Below, in pieces: positions 8,944 through 19,670 of a DNA stretch of 64,000 nt. Made by a program: the position numbers and the translations under genes. How positions within the stretch are numbered: position 1 is the first letter of the stretch; every line of letters starts with the position of its first letter. Source of the DNA: Symsagittifera roscoffensis (taxonomy: Eukaryota > Xenacoelomorpha > Acoela > Convolutidae). Below the pieces are notes generated by a model. It was not told the DNA's origin. It worked only from the letters and a program-made list of their open reading frames with translations, and searched no databases. Location: contig NC_087066.1 of NCBI RefSeq assembly GCF_963678635.1, forward strand, positions 13,624,517-13,688,516. Direction: 5' to 3'.

Positions 8944-9470
8944 AAAGAGCCGGGAGTATTTGAAAAAATATTTTGTTAACTATCAAAAACTTACCATTTT
9001 TTTTGAAATTAATTGAGGCTAGTCATTTTTGTATTAAAATTAAAAAGCACGTGGGAGAAATTGTTACAACTCTCTCTTGGACACTTTCTTGCAAGATGGT
9101 TAAATTAAAATTGACTCTCAACTGGAAAACTCGGCTCTTCCTCCCCCCCCCATCTGCAAAAGTTTACAAATGAAAATTTTGTTAACATTATTCGATTGTT
9201 TTGAAAATTGGCATACGGACTAACAAGGCCACGACAAACATATTTGGTCTTCATAATGAACCTTGTAAAACCACTCCTTACACCATAAAATTGATGCTCG
9301 TGTGAGGTTGGTGGGGGTTGGGGGTATGGGAAGTTCAAAAAGCTGAAAATTCTCCGACAAAAAATCAACTCTCTTAATTGATTTTGTGTATATTTTTTCA
9401 TAAACAAATTTGTTTCAGATGAGAATATTATCATCGAAGCTAATTCAATTTTTAGTAAAATTTTTTTGGG
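8944..9470. repeat. Duplicated segment, copy 2 (paired with 808-1110), split by MITE B
   Basis: It matches 823-1100 in order on both sides of the insertion at 9133-9344: AAAAAATATTTTGTTAACTA on the left, TTTGTTTCAGATGAGAATAT on the right. Confidence 0.8.
9133..9344 (+). mobile_element. MITE family B with 8-bp target duplication and paralogous empty site
   Basis: This 212-bp element starts GGCTCTTCCTCC and ends AAAAAGCT (degraded). The flanks GAAAACTC (9125-9132) and GAAAATTC (9345-9352) duplicate the single GAAAACTC at 989-996 in the paralogous segment. The body contains AAGGCCACGACAAACAT. Confidence 0.85.
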
Positions 9471-9479
9471 CTAGTAAAA

Positions 9480-9600
9480 ACGATGCTGGCTAACCCCCCG
9501 TCATCTCTGCCCGGCACAGCCCCCCCCCTACCCTCCTTTCATTTTGTTTCTCAAATCGAGTCACCGCTGCTCATTTAAAACAACTTTTGATGGTATAATT
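9480..9600. other. C-rich spacer without recognised feature
   Basis: Contains GCACAGCCCCCCCCCTACCC and nothing recognisable. Confidence 0.4.
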
Positions 9601-9610
9601 TGAAAAAAAG

Positions 9611-9794
9611 GAGCTCTCTTTCCTTTCCCTCCACTTGTGCATTTTTACAAGTTTTTTTTTTCACACTGTCCGATTCTTATGAAAATTGACATGCAGAATA
9701 ACTAGGCCATGGCTAACATTTTTGGTCTTCCCTCGTTACAACTCACTCGTTACACCCTAAAATTGATGATTGTGGGGAGGGCGGAAAAAGAGCT
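9611..9794 (+). mobile_element. MITE family B, diverged copy
   Basis: Begins GAGCTCTCTTTCCTTTCCC and ends GCGGAAAAAGAGCT, with family B body words (AAATTGACATGCAG, CTAGGCCATGGCTAACAT). It is shortened by about 25 bp relative to other copies. Confidence 0.65.
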
Positions 9795-9800
9795 GGAAAA

Positions 9801-10140
9801 GGCTCTTTCCCATCCCCCCAAACATTTGAATTTCATTTTAAAAAGTTTTTATAATTAGTAAAAATGAAATGAAATTTTTCATGGTGAAAAAATTTAACTA
9901 AAGTGAAGACCATTGTTTTTCATTACCTTACATCGTAAGATCACGCATTCAGACAGGTAAGACAACTAGGAAATTGGTTGTCTTTTTACTGATCTTTTTC
10001 CTCTCCTCTTCCTCGCATATGCCTTAAATTTATGATGAAACGAAGGGTTTTAAACGATTAACTAGGAGGACTAAATATGTTTGTCATAGCCTAGTTAGTC
10101 AGCATGCCAATATTCGAAAGTAAAGAATGTAGAGAAAACT
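9801..10140. mobile_element. Diverged relics of MITE A then MITE B
   Basis: From 9801 a family A relic: GGCTCTTTCCCATCCCCCC, then ATCACGCATTCAGAC. From about 9990 a minus-strand family B relic: ATGTTTGTCATAGCCTAGTT, AGTCAGCATGCCAAT. Their right ends are lost. Confidence 0.5.
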
Positions 10141-10159
10141 CTTACTTAGGTCTGGATGA

Positions 10160-12047
10160 TTTTTTGGGATCTTTTCTAGTTCCTTTCTTTGATTTTTTTT
10201 TGAAATTCAATATATTAAAGCCTATTTAAAATACCTTTTCATGTTAAGAACTGCTTCAAAACGTGTCAAAATGATTAGATGAACAAAACTTTAAAACATT
10301 TCTGACATGCAAAGTGCTGAGTGATTTTCTACAGCTTTTTTTTCTGTAAATTTACGAGGGGACGGGATATTGTGAAGGAGCTTTTTTGTTTTTGCTTCAA
10401 GAAAAAATGCTCTTCAATTTTAAATTTTAAAAGCAAAAATCAAAAATTTGTTTGGGAAATGCAAAGAATTTTAAGGGCATATCTTTTTCTTTAATTTCGA
10501 AAACTGAAGTTTTTCAAAAAGAGGTCAGTTTTGTTTTCGGTTTTTTTTGCGTTCATTACTCTTTTCCAAATGTTAGTTTACTATATTTGTAGAAATCAGA
10601 CATTATGTGTGCAAAAGTTACTTGTAACACTTTGTAGGTGGGGGGGGGGGGGTGTTGAAGAGTTGTACTTTTGAGTTTCAATTCTACAAATTTACTTTAT
10701 TTAAATTTGTCATAAAGTAATGAAACTTGGGCTTTTTTCTGTTATCCAGCCCACATTTCATAAACCCATTAAAATTTTTTTTTACGTGTTCATCTGCTGA
10801 ATGCGTGATTTAACGATGTGAGGTACAAAAAAAGTCTGCTCACAGCTGTTCGTGTTCACTGTGCCTAATTTCATTATATTGTGACAAGGTAAAATATGAC
10901 TTTATTATTCAAATGTGGTAAAAAAGTGCTAAAACTTGATGTCGTAAACAAGCTAACTATTTTATACACATTTTTTTTTTCATACCTCACAGAAAGAAAT
11001 TGCGCCTTTGAACATAACAATATGAAAATATACCTCATATCAAAATTGAAACGCAAGAGTAAAGAGGAAAAGAATAAAAAAATTAGTTCTGTATTCAAAT
11101 AAAGTATGCGGTCTTCGTTCGCAGAAATAGTAAACCTATTATACTGGACATGTCTAAAAAATTTTGAGACGTTTTGTTGGTTTCTTATGCCTTCTTTTGA
11201 ATTTGAATCTTTTTATGGGATGTTCTGTTTATATTTGTTCACAGAGTTGCAGATAACCCGGGTTGAATTTGCCTTGCAATTCAGAAATGCACATTGTTCG
11301 TGCATTGGTATGACATGCTGTAGGGATGCACCAGCACAAATACATATAATTTTTTGGGCTGAACTATGTTCATTTTTTAAGACTTAATTATGAAAAAACA
11401 TCGATGTGATATCTATTTTTAATAATGTTTACAATCGATGTTTGAACTAAAAGTCAAGTTGTACGAAATTTCAATTTGTTTTCAAAGTTTTGTTACGAGT
11501 GGTTACAAACAAGTAAAAACGGTTAAAATAATCTTTTTAGTATAAAATTGGTAAAAAGCACGTAAACGCGCGGTTGTTTTCAAAAAAAAAAATCAGCAAA
11601 GTTGTTAAAATTGTTTATGAGGCATTTTTGGCGCATCAATCTAAGATCGTCAGAGAGGTGTTTTGGGCGCAAAAGTAACACATAAGTTTCAATTTTTTGG
11701 GTTCAAATTATTCATCGTAATACTGATGACCCGGGTAGACCTCATAACAAGAAAAAAGCTAGCTAGTCATACAGTTTCTATTCTGGTTTCTTATAACTCG
11801 AATAAAAACAGGAAACAGAATCGGCTTCATTCAAGAGAATCAGTAAACGGCGAATTTTAGTAAATTATATTGCACGGAATTAGCAACAACATTACACGTA
11901 TCAAGGTAAAAAGTAGGCTTGTTCATGCGCTGATTTGGTGTAACTTATGCGTTTTTTCGCAATGAATTCATCCTTACTTCACGCAGTTTAATTAACAAAA
12001 ACTCAAATGCAAACCAACTTTGAACTGATTAAAATATTGGTATTTTA
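10160..12047. other. AT-rich region with MITE A relics and no recognised gene
   Basis: A diverged minus-strand A relic lies at about 10770-10890 (GCTGAATGCGTGATTTAACG, TTCATTATATTGTGAC) and a plus-strand one at about 10910-11000. A G tract of 14 lies near 10640. Open frames of 60-93 codons at 11106-11387 and 11663-11860 have no motif and low-complexity composition. I see nothing else supportable. Confidence 0.45.
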
Positions 12048-12238
12048 TGTTCTGTCAGGTTCGGCTCACATAGGATTCTCAAATGTAACGACTTAGGTGA
12101 GAATCGAAACCACGCCGACCTCCCCGGAACGCACTATGTATACGCTGGGCTATACAGCTGGTATTGCCAAGCGACTATACTAGCTCTTTATTATACTAGC
12201 TTTCATACTTTCAATTTTAATGCTATGTAGCATTAACA
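12048..12238 (-). repeat. BEL/Pao 3' LTR (191 bp)
   Basis: Same length as the 5' LTR and diverged by scattered substitutions, so the insertion is old. It carries the tRNA-like A box TAGTATAGTCG (complement of 12172-12182). Its B-box region has one inserted base (GGTTTCGATTC). Confidence 0.92.
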
Positions 12239-12250
12239 TCTTCCACCCCC
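12239..12250 (-). promoter_or_regulatory. Polypurine tract of the BEL/Pao element
   Basis: GGGGGTGGAAGA on the coding strand directly precedes the 3' LTR. In LTR elements this tract primes plus-strand DNA synthesis, and its position confirms the LTR boundary. Confidence 0.75.
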
Positions 12251-13383
12251 GTAGGAGTGAGAACCAGATCAAGCTTAACGAGCGGCCGAGTGTAGTTTCT
12301 AAACGGGAAACGGTCCTAAGGTTTGCGGAGCGTTCGGTGTTGTCTTTGCCGTAATTTAGCGATATTATGCGTGCTAGTGGGTAGTGGCCCCTAGGGCTGA
12401 AGGATTCAACTAACCACGCCATATCTCGCGTTTTTAAAGAATATTCGGGAGGAGCATGCAACTTTACTCTTTTATTGAGTGTATAGACGTACTCACTTAA
12501 CCATCGCTGCCAAATTGCGTTTGCGCAGGACTGCTCACGGGCATAGCGTTTAGAGTGAGAACAGTTTTCACTCGACCCTTAGAGACGGAAACGTTAGGTT
12601 GTGCTGACCTAAAAGGAAATGATTTGGCGTCAAAGCCTCAAGACTATCTGGGTCGTCAGAAACGGGAGTGAGCGGACGGGCGTTTAGTGAACCTTCAACC
12701 AGGCACATGCTTGTGTTCAAAATCTTCTCAGTCAATTTTCTTGGCTCTAAGGTTGCATAAAACAAGCGCTTACAACTGCGCACCATTCGCTCCCATGCTC
12801 ACCTTGATGTAGTGCATTTGGCGGCTTATACTTCCACTTAATGCCTTTGTGTACGAGCGACAGTGGAGCTCCTGCGTTCCAATTTTTGTTGCACAGAAGA
12901 AGCTCTTTTTTCGGCTCCTACAAAGTTCGTTCCGTTGTCCGACCAAATTTTCGAGGGTGTTCCACGCCTAGAAACAAAGCGCTCGATAGCCATCACACAT
13001 GAATTTGTGTCCATGGATGGAACCAACTCATTGTAAATTGCGCGAGTCGTTAAGCAAGTAAACAGAAAACCCCAGCATTTCTCAGAAGATCGACGAATGG
13101 TTACATGAAATGGTCCAAAATAATCGACGCCGCGGCTCGAGAACGGTGGCTGGCGGTAACCTAGACGCTTCGCGGGAGGGTCAGACATCATTGGACTAAC
13201 GGTTTTCCCTTTTCGCTTTCTACAGCACACGCAATGTGTTTCAATAGCTCCTTGTGTAGATCTTAAGCATAATACAACAAAGTGCTGATGAATGGCGGAA
13301 CGAAGGTAGTCGACGGACTGATGTTCGTGCTTTATGTGATAGAAATGGAGAAAGAATTGGATTAGACGATGGCGGCTATCCAA
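12250..13383 (-). pseudogene. BEL/Pao integrase and C-terminal domain
   Basis: Frame 13383-12838 carries the integrase zinc-binding region (HIKHEHQSVDYLRS ... CVCC) and the DDE core: GVDYFGPF with the first Asp, CLTTRAIYNE, then WSDNGTNFVGA with the second Asp. The third acidic residue falls in the broken stretch near 12800. A shifted frame (12786-12568) continues with GSLNARPLTPVS and LTPNHFLLG, and another (12461-12250) with WLVESFSPRGHYPLARI, the DUF5641-like tail found in BEL/Pao integrases. At least two frameshifts make it inactive. Confidence 0.88.
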
Positions 13384-13425
13384 AATTATTGGATGGCGGG
13401 TTTGGAATGCGGCTGCGGAGAGACG

Positions 13426-15386
13426 TTAGATACGGCCGGTAGATTTGATTGAGCCGTTTGGCCCGATAAAAGGCAAATACGATGATATACGGCTCAATGT
13501 TTTAACATACTTTGCATATGCTAATTGTTTACTTTCAGCTGGGAATGACTCTAACTGCGCAAGTTGCAAAAGTTTTTCCTCTACAATGACAAGTTCTGCT
13601 GGATCAGTTATGGCCTTATCTGGCGATCTGAAATTTCTATGCTTAGGTGAGAGTCTCAACACATATGCGACTAGCCGCTTTTTCTTGGAGAACGAGCTAT
13701 ACTCTTCCCAAGGGAAAGCAAAGTCAGTGGAAACCGCAGTGCACGGAAAATTGAAAGAGACCTCTAAACCCTCATTCAGATCGTAGATCGGACCATCCAG
13801 GTGAATTTTCTCACTAACTTCCCTATTTGAATTGAAAGGCCAATCCAAAGATTTCAAAAACGAAGGAACATTTACCCAACTACTTTGCTTGAGGGAATCA
13901 GCAGTAATACCTCTAGTTCCGGTGTCAGCGGGGTTGTCTCCACTCAAAACAGGGAACCATTGGTCAATTGATGTTGACTCCAGAATCTTGGCTACTCGAT
14001 TGGCTATAAACACGGGATATTTGCTTGTCGAGTTCAACCATTAAAGGACTGTTTTGCTATCAGTCCACATGAACGCTTTGGAAGTACTCAGTGTCAGAGT
14101 TTTCTCGATATAACCCTTCAGGCGACTAGCAAGAAGCGCAGCCTGAAGTTCCAACTTCGGAATTGAAAGCATCTTCATCGGGGAATAAACGCTGGTTGAC
14201 ATTTGGAATAGGCGTGTTTCTGAGCTCGAAGGAATGCCACAGAAATGAAAGCGTCCAATGAGCAACATGTGCAGCTGAACCTCATCTACTGGGAAGTCAA
14301 AACAGCAACGAGGTATTTTGAGCTGCCCTAAAACTGGAAAGCCGGAGTTCCAATCAGTGAATCTGCGGCACAACTCATTTGGCAGTGGGTCGTCCCACTG
14401 TTTGCCACCCAATCTCCAGATATCTTTCAGTAGCAAACGTGCGCGTACAGTATACGGGGCGACAAGACCTATGGGGTCGAATACGGAGGACACAAAACTA
14501 AGAACCGATCGCTGCGTAACAGAGTCTTTGAGTTCGCGGTTAACTCCTCTGCTCACAACCAACGTATCGGTGATGTGGTCCCATTTGGTACCAAGAAAAT
14601 GCGATGCGGTTTCCGGATTAATCGCAGCGGTAATTGTTTCCTTACTGTTGTTAGCGCTGGTCTTAGGGGGATTTAGTTTCAAGAACAAATTGGGAGCGTT
14701 GCTAATAAGTTTTGTTAGGTTGAACCCACCCAACTTAAGCAGTTCAACTAAACTGTGACTTAAAAATAAAGCAGTTTCTGGATTTTTCACAGATCCAAGG
14801 TAGTCATCCATATAAAAGCTGTTTAGCACGGCGTAAGCGGCATCGGGGTAACGATCTTGGTTGTCGACGGCTGTTCGGCGAAGGGCATAGTTAGCACATG
14901 TCGGAGAATTTTTCTCTCCAAATAAATGCCTTGCATATTGAAATACACTCACATCTGATATGGGGTCCTCCCGCCACAAAAAACGCTAGGAACGTTGTCG
15001 CTTTCTAGTAAGCTGACCTGCATAAACAAGCCTTCGATATCTGCATAAATTGCATATTTGTGCTCTCGGAAGCGCATTAAAACAAATAGAAGGTTCTGAA
15101 GCCAACCAGGGCCGACGAGAAGGGAGTCATTCAGTGATTTGCCCTGAAACTTAGAATCACCGTTTAAAACGCGCCGAATTTTGCCGGGTTTGTGCGGGTT
15201 TAAAACTGGTGGTGCGGTACGTACCAATCTCGGTCTGAACGTCTTTTTGAGTCGTGAGGGCTAACCGGGACTACGTAACCCTTCTCGACATCACTTGAGT
15301 TTCCTGGTTTAAACCTTTCTCTAGACGCTTTTCAAGAAACTTAAACTGGACCAATGAAGCGTAAAAGTTATCGGAAAGATGAATGT
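13426..15386 (-). pseudogene. BEL/Pao reverse transcriptase and RNase H
   Basis: Frame 15227-14949 has NPHKPGKIRRVLNGDSKF and YADIEGLFMQV (motif A Asp). Frame 14979-14041 has FGEKNSPTCANYALRR and the catalytic YMDD within SFYMDDYLGS. The thumb/connection region follows, then RNase H with PKLELQAALLASRL and MWTDSKTVL. A stop at 14041 interrupts RNase H. The same domain resumes at 14037-13426 (SGDNPADTGTRG) and leads to the integrase N terminus. The junction to the protease contains a stop where a Trp codon is expected (TAG at about 15397). Confidence 0.92.
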
Positions 15387-15396
15387 TGTCATCGGC

Positions 15397-16265
15397 CTAG
15401 AGCATTCCGACAACATAACGGCTGCCATTATGAAGCGTGGTAGAGTCAAGAATTTTTCGAGCACGTTTATCAGCTGAGGAACGGGGATCAGCTTGTTTAA
15501 ACGTGCCATACGATTCTAGCTCGTACCGTTTCTTAACTTGGTCAGTAAGTGCTACGTCTTCAACATTAAACTTGAAAGTGATGGATCGAACACCATTTTG
15601 TGATGGAAATGGCCCACTGAGAACCCAGCCAATGGTCATACGGACAGCGACAGGAGTATTTTGCTTTCTTCCTTGAAATATTCGAGGGGCCTAATTCCAT
15701 GAAAGACATCCTGCCCCAACATCATCTCACCGTCAGAGTAGTTGTAGACAAAAGGTTTGATTGGCTGCAGATGTGGAAACCTGTCTTGGAGAATGGGAAA
15801 ATCAATGGTTTCGGAACCAATGCTCAAACTGACTTTGACAAACGGCGTAACCCTAAACGAGTATTCATGGTGGTCGAATTTGCCAAACACGTTCAATTCG
15901 ACTTGTTGCGTGGGAATGGATTCCGTCGAATTCAAGCAGTTTACCTGAATATCTAGCTTTTGGCTAGTTAAATTTAAACGCTGTGCTAGGCCCGCCGAGA
16001 CCCATGAGTGGGTACAACAGGAATCGCACATTACAAGAGCAGTGGTCACTTCTGTGTGTGAACTTATTTCCAATCGAAGCACAGGAAGGAGTCCCGTTAG
16101 TTTCTTGTAAGATGGCGAACCGGCTACGTTCGATGACGAAGTTTTCGGTTTATTCCGGTTCGGTGGGGCGGTATTGTTTGAATTTGAATGGCTTGTGTTG
16201 TTGCTAATGTTTGACTCTTTGTTTGCAGGCCTTACGCTGAAAACTTTCCCAGCACCATGCAACAA
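15397..16265 (-). pseudogene. BEL/Pao aspartic protease (DUF1758/A17-like)
   Basis: The active-site loop reads ALVMCDSCCTHSWVS. The usual D-T/S-G triad is D-S-C here. Downstream are FPILQDRFPHLQ and MLGQDVFHGI, then in the overlapping next frame GWVLSGPFPS, ESYGTFKQADPRSSADKRA and TTLHNGSRYVVGML, the linker typical of Pao-type polyproteins before RT. There is a frameshift at 15636-15639. Confidence 0.85.
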
Positions 16266-16338
16266 GACATTATGGGTGCTTTCACAACCAGGCTAAGTGC
16301 ATTTGCGGGCTTTGGGCTCGTTGAGTTGGGATCTTTTC

Positions 16339-18503
16339 CTAAAATACAGAACAACTCCAGAGTGGGTGTTTACTCTTGCACTGGAGGCACGGAGCATAAT
16401 TTGGTTTTTCAACCTTTGAAGCAGTGGCAAAAACTTTCGTAGGTGGTTTATGGAAAACAGTCTTTGGAGTCTCCTCTTGTCGTGACTTATTCTGACTCAG
16501 TCGCATAAGTTCATGTGCCTCAGCCTTGTCGCGGAGCCAATAATTAAAAACTAAAAAGGTTGGCTGTCTCCAACATTTCTTTACAGAGTGGAGAGACCAC
16601 GACTCTTTCATATTTGGAGGCAATTTTGAAATAACTTGATTCAAAATGGATGTACTCTTCAAGTCGTACTCATATACTAACGATTTTAAAACAGCGACAA
16701 GACTGGGTATACAGGAATCTTTATGCTTTCTGAATTTTGCCTTTTGAGAGGGAGAAAATTTGAAAGTTTTTCAAGATGAGCCGCCACAATCGTCTGTGGT
16801 TGTCCAAATTTCCTCTCCAGAGTTTTCAAAGCGTCCTTGTAGAATATTCCACTGTCAGCGAATTCGGCAATTGCATTCTTCGCTTTGCCTGATACGAGGG
16901 TTCTGATATATGTCAGTTTGACATCATCACTTATAACTTTTGCATCGATTGCGCTTTTGAACCGACCAAACCATTCAGGCCACTGCAATAAATTTCCGTC
17001 GAAAGAAGACAATTTCCACTCAGGCAAGGGGCCTTTCTGGCTCAGTGTCAAGCCTTCAGCTAGATCTTGATAAGTGATTAGTTTACTGCCCGAGGACGTA
17101 ATTGGGCCAGATGGTTTGTTCTCACTTGTATAAGGCGCCATCAGCTGTTTCGAACAGATAGCGGCGTCTACAGCATTAGGATTACCGACACAAAAAGTTG
17201 TTCCTCCGCTAGAGAACGGTTGATCATTCGATGGCTGTGTGACATAATATGAGTTAGGGGCAAAAGTGACTGTTAAAGGATTGAGAGGACCAACGTTAGT
17301 CGGTAAAAGCGGTTGGTACACAATTTTTGCAAAAGTATTTGGGAAAAAAGTTTGTTGAGCAATGGGCATTGAGCTCATCGGGATATTAGACTGATGAAAA
17401 CTACTCTGCATCAAAGGGTTGTAGCTGTTTAAGTTGGTCAAAGGTAGCTGTTCCTGTGGCTCATACGTACTATTTACATTTGGATTTGGCAAGCTGACAC
17501 TTGTATTTGACGTATGAGGGACGTTAACACTCTGTGAGTTTTTTCACGTGGTTTCGAAATAACTAGCACTTGGTTGAGAGTTGTGAATGATCGTCAGATT
17601 TCTATTGAAAGGCGGTTCAATACTTGAAAATGACAAGAACCCGAAAGCAGGTTCCAGTTTGACACTTTGGACTGGCGCCACGGGCTGAACTACTTCCCGA
17701 GCTGCGAATTGAGTGTTCACCCAACTTCTTGTTCGGTCTTCCTCCTTTGGTTTTCTTGAACGGCCATTGCCAATTTCGACATGCTACGACGAAGTCCACA
17801 GATTTCAGAGGCGTCTTCCAGATATCCAGCCTCTTCGATAGTTGCTTCAGCTAGCTTTTGACGGCTTTCCTCTACAACCACATCAAGTTCAAGTTGACCC
17901 TTCATCGACTGAATCTGGATCTCTTGCTTTTTCGAACGAAGCTTAGCCTCTGCCTGGCGTTCATCTTCCTCGCGTCTAATTTTTGCAAGTGCTGCCTGTT
18001 TTCGACGCTCAGTCGAAGTCATTAATGCAATCTTATAACGCTGTGGAAGGGGTTTCTTGGAACGGACGGATTTGCTTGGCGTCGGGGTTCGTGCAGCTGC
18101 TACCTGGTCCTCTTGATTTTAAATTTGAAAGAAATTTTTTAGCTACACACAATACATCGTCATGTTTTGCAGTGATAGATCCTAGGTAAAATTCAAGTTG
18201 ATTTATAGTTTCAGCAGCGTTGTTGCTCTGCAAAGACAAAGATTTCAGATCAACATTTTTCTCTTCAATTTTTTGTGAGCAAATGCTAGATTTTTCCATG
18301 TACGTTTCAGTTTTAGCTGGTCTATCATTCGCACTTATGTATTTCGTAATTTTGGCATGGTATTCGAAAAGATTTGTTTCCAATTTTTGCCTGGCAAGAT
18401 AAATTTTGTTTAGTTTCTGGCCAAGATCAAGCTCCATTTTGAAAAATTTGGTTTTTGTTTTTAAATAAGAGCAAAAAAATGTAGGATCGATTGACGGAAT
18501 CAA
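16339..18503 (-). pseudogene. BEL/Pao Gag (several frames)
   Basis: Frame 18503-18033 starts with a possible coiled-coil-rich N-terminal part. 18022-17717 is a long charged helix (RRKQAALAKIRREEDER). 17492-16686 has a Pro/Asn-rich stretch and the capsid-like block GKAKNAIAEFADSG and TLERKFGQPQTIVAAHL. 16662-16339 ends with a zinc-knuckle-like CLQCKSKHPLWSC. Shifts between frames mark decay. The domain order fits BEL/Pao Gag. Confidence 0.8.
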
Positions 18504-18649
18504 ACTAAAATCAATTCAAGTAGCCGCATCCTATACCAAACGCGAGGATCCTGGCAAGACCCCCACAATTCTCGTTGCCTACGGAAGAGAAGGAAAACAA
18601 ACTACAAGATTGAATTTACAGATGAGTTTAACTAATAAAAAAAACAAAT

Positions 18650-19329
18650 CAAGATTTATATTGCCTAACAAATGTTAAATATTCTTCGACTGTTGTCATT
18701 TGTGAAAACTTATGCTTATCTGCTTTTCTTTTCCTTGAACTTGGTCGGCATCTTTTAACTTTATCGATAAACTCAGACAGATTGGGTAAATAAAAATGAA
18801 TGACTCTCAAATTTGGATTTCTAAAACGCCGGAGGATGAATTATTTTGGCTTACGAATTGATTCTTCGTTGTTAGTTTTTCGTTTTGGGATTAAATGTTT
18901 GGTCACATGAATGATTATTATTCCTGTTTCAACCAAACGTCCATAAATATTGGGTTTTTTTTGACGGTGTACGTAAATAATGGCTGATATTTGGTTTTTA
19001 TGTTCTTTTAAAATTTCATTTAGACTTTCTGGTGTAAGTGGGTTATCGTTGTTTGATCTATGCTTGCTTAATGAATTATTTATAACATCGTGCCAAATTA
19101 TAAAGTTTCTCTCCATCATAAATTTTGGGGAATTGCTTAAAAGATATTGAACAGTCTTTTGTCGGTTATTTGCATTCAAATTAAAGCCTAAACCTGGAAA
19201 TGCTTTAAAAGTGTCGTCGAGGCGTTTTTGTAGAGTTAATGGTAAAGTTTTTACGGAGTGATGGAGAGAACTCGCAGCAATGATGAACACCATTGAGAAT
19301 GATAAGCGATTCGGTTGTTTTAATGACAA
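18650..19329 (-). CDS. Extra ORF of unknown function between 5' LTR and gag
   Basis: A frame of 162 codons (19329-18841) is followed, after a single in-frame TAA, by about 64 more codons in the same frame to a stop near 18650. Visible segments are a hydrophobic start (SFSMVFIIAASSL), IIWHDVINNSLSKHRSNN, an acidic helix (SLNEILKEHKNQISAIIYVH) and a basic tail (RPSSRKRKADKHK). The WHDVINNS block recalls a conserved but uncharacterised metazoan family, which I cannot name. It lies inside the element, upstream of Gag, where BEL/Pao elements normally have only leader. It could be captured cargo or an older insertion. Confidence 0.55.
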
Positions 19330-19479
19330 TCAATTTAAGGAGTCTGTTGTTGTGAAGTCGTCACATAGAGTAGAAAAAAAGATTATGAGGATAATAACTT
19401 TAAGAACCCTTAGCTGAGGGTTTGTAAGGTTCTACTAAGTCTTCGGTTCAGTACTATTTAAGTTAACACATACGGTTTA

Positions 19480-19670
19480 TGTTCTTTCGGGTTCGGCTCA
19501 AATATGATTCTAAAATGAAACGACTTCGGCGAGAATCGAACCCACGCCGAACTCCCCGGAACGCAATATGTATACGCTGGACTATACAGCTGGTATTGCC
19601 AAGCGACTATACTAGCTTTATACTAAACTAACTTTCGTACTTTCAACTTTGATGCTATGAAGCATTAACA
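19480..19670 (-). repeat. BEL/Pao 5' LTR (191 bp)
   Basis: On the coding strand it runs TGTTAATGCTTC ... CGAAAGAACA. A TATA-like GTATAAAGC (complement of 19615-19623) is followed by a tRNA-like stretch with A box TAGTATAGTCG (complement of 19604-19614) and B box GGTTCGATTCTC (complement of 19531-19542). The T-arm-like hairpin GTGGG-TTCGATT-CTCGC can form. Confidence 0.92.

Larger units (their letters stand above)
12048..19670 (-). mobile_element. BEL/Pao LTR retrotransposon, full length but decayed
   Basis: The element is bounded by two 191-bp LTRs (TGTTAATGC ... AGAACA on the coding strand) and reads on the minus strand. Order: 5' LTR 19480-19670, an extra ORF 18650-19329, Gag 18503-16339, DUF1758-type aspartic protease 16265-15397, RT with YMDD and RNase H 15386-14041, then RNase H end and integrase to about 12250. 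A purine tract, GGGGGTGGAAGA (complement of 12239-12250), abuts the 3' LTR. Protease-RT-RNase H-integrase in one polyprotein with this domain style is typical of BEL/Pao. At least six frameshifts or stops break the coding region. I see no target duplication (TTTTA versus GTTTC) and no canonical TGG primer-binding site. Confidence 0.93.

Noticed and set aside
12099-12182. A free-standing tRNA gene in the LTR
   Set aside because: It has A and B boxes but no acceptor stem pairing, and it occurs in both LTRs at the same place, so it is part of the LTR.
13445-16442. Plus-strand open frames across the BEL/Pao polyprotein
   Set aside because: They are antisense shadows of Gag, protease and RT frames that carry recognisable motifs on the minus strand.
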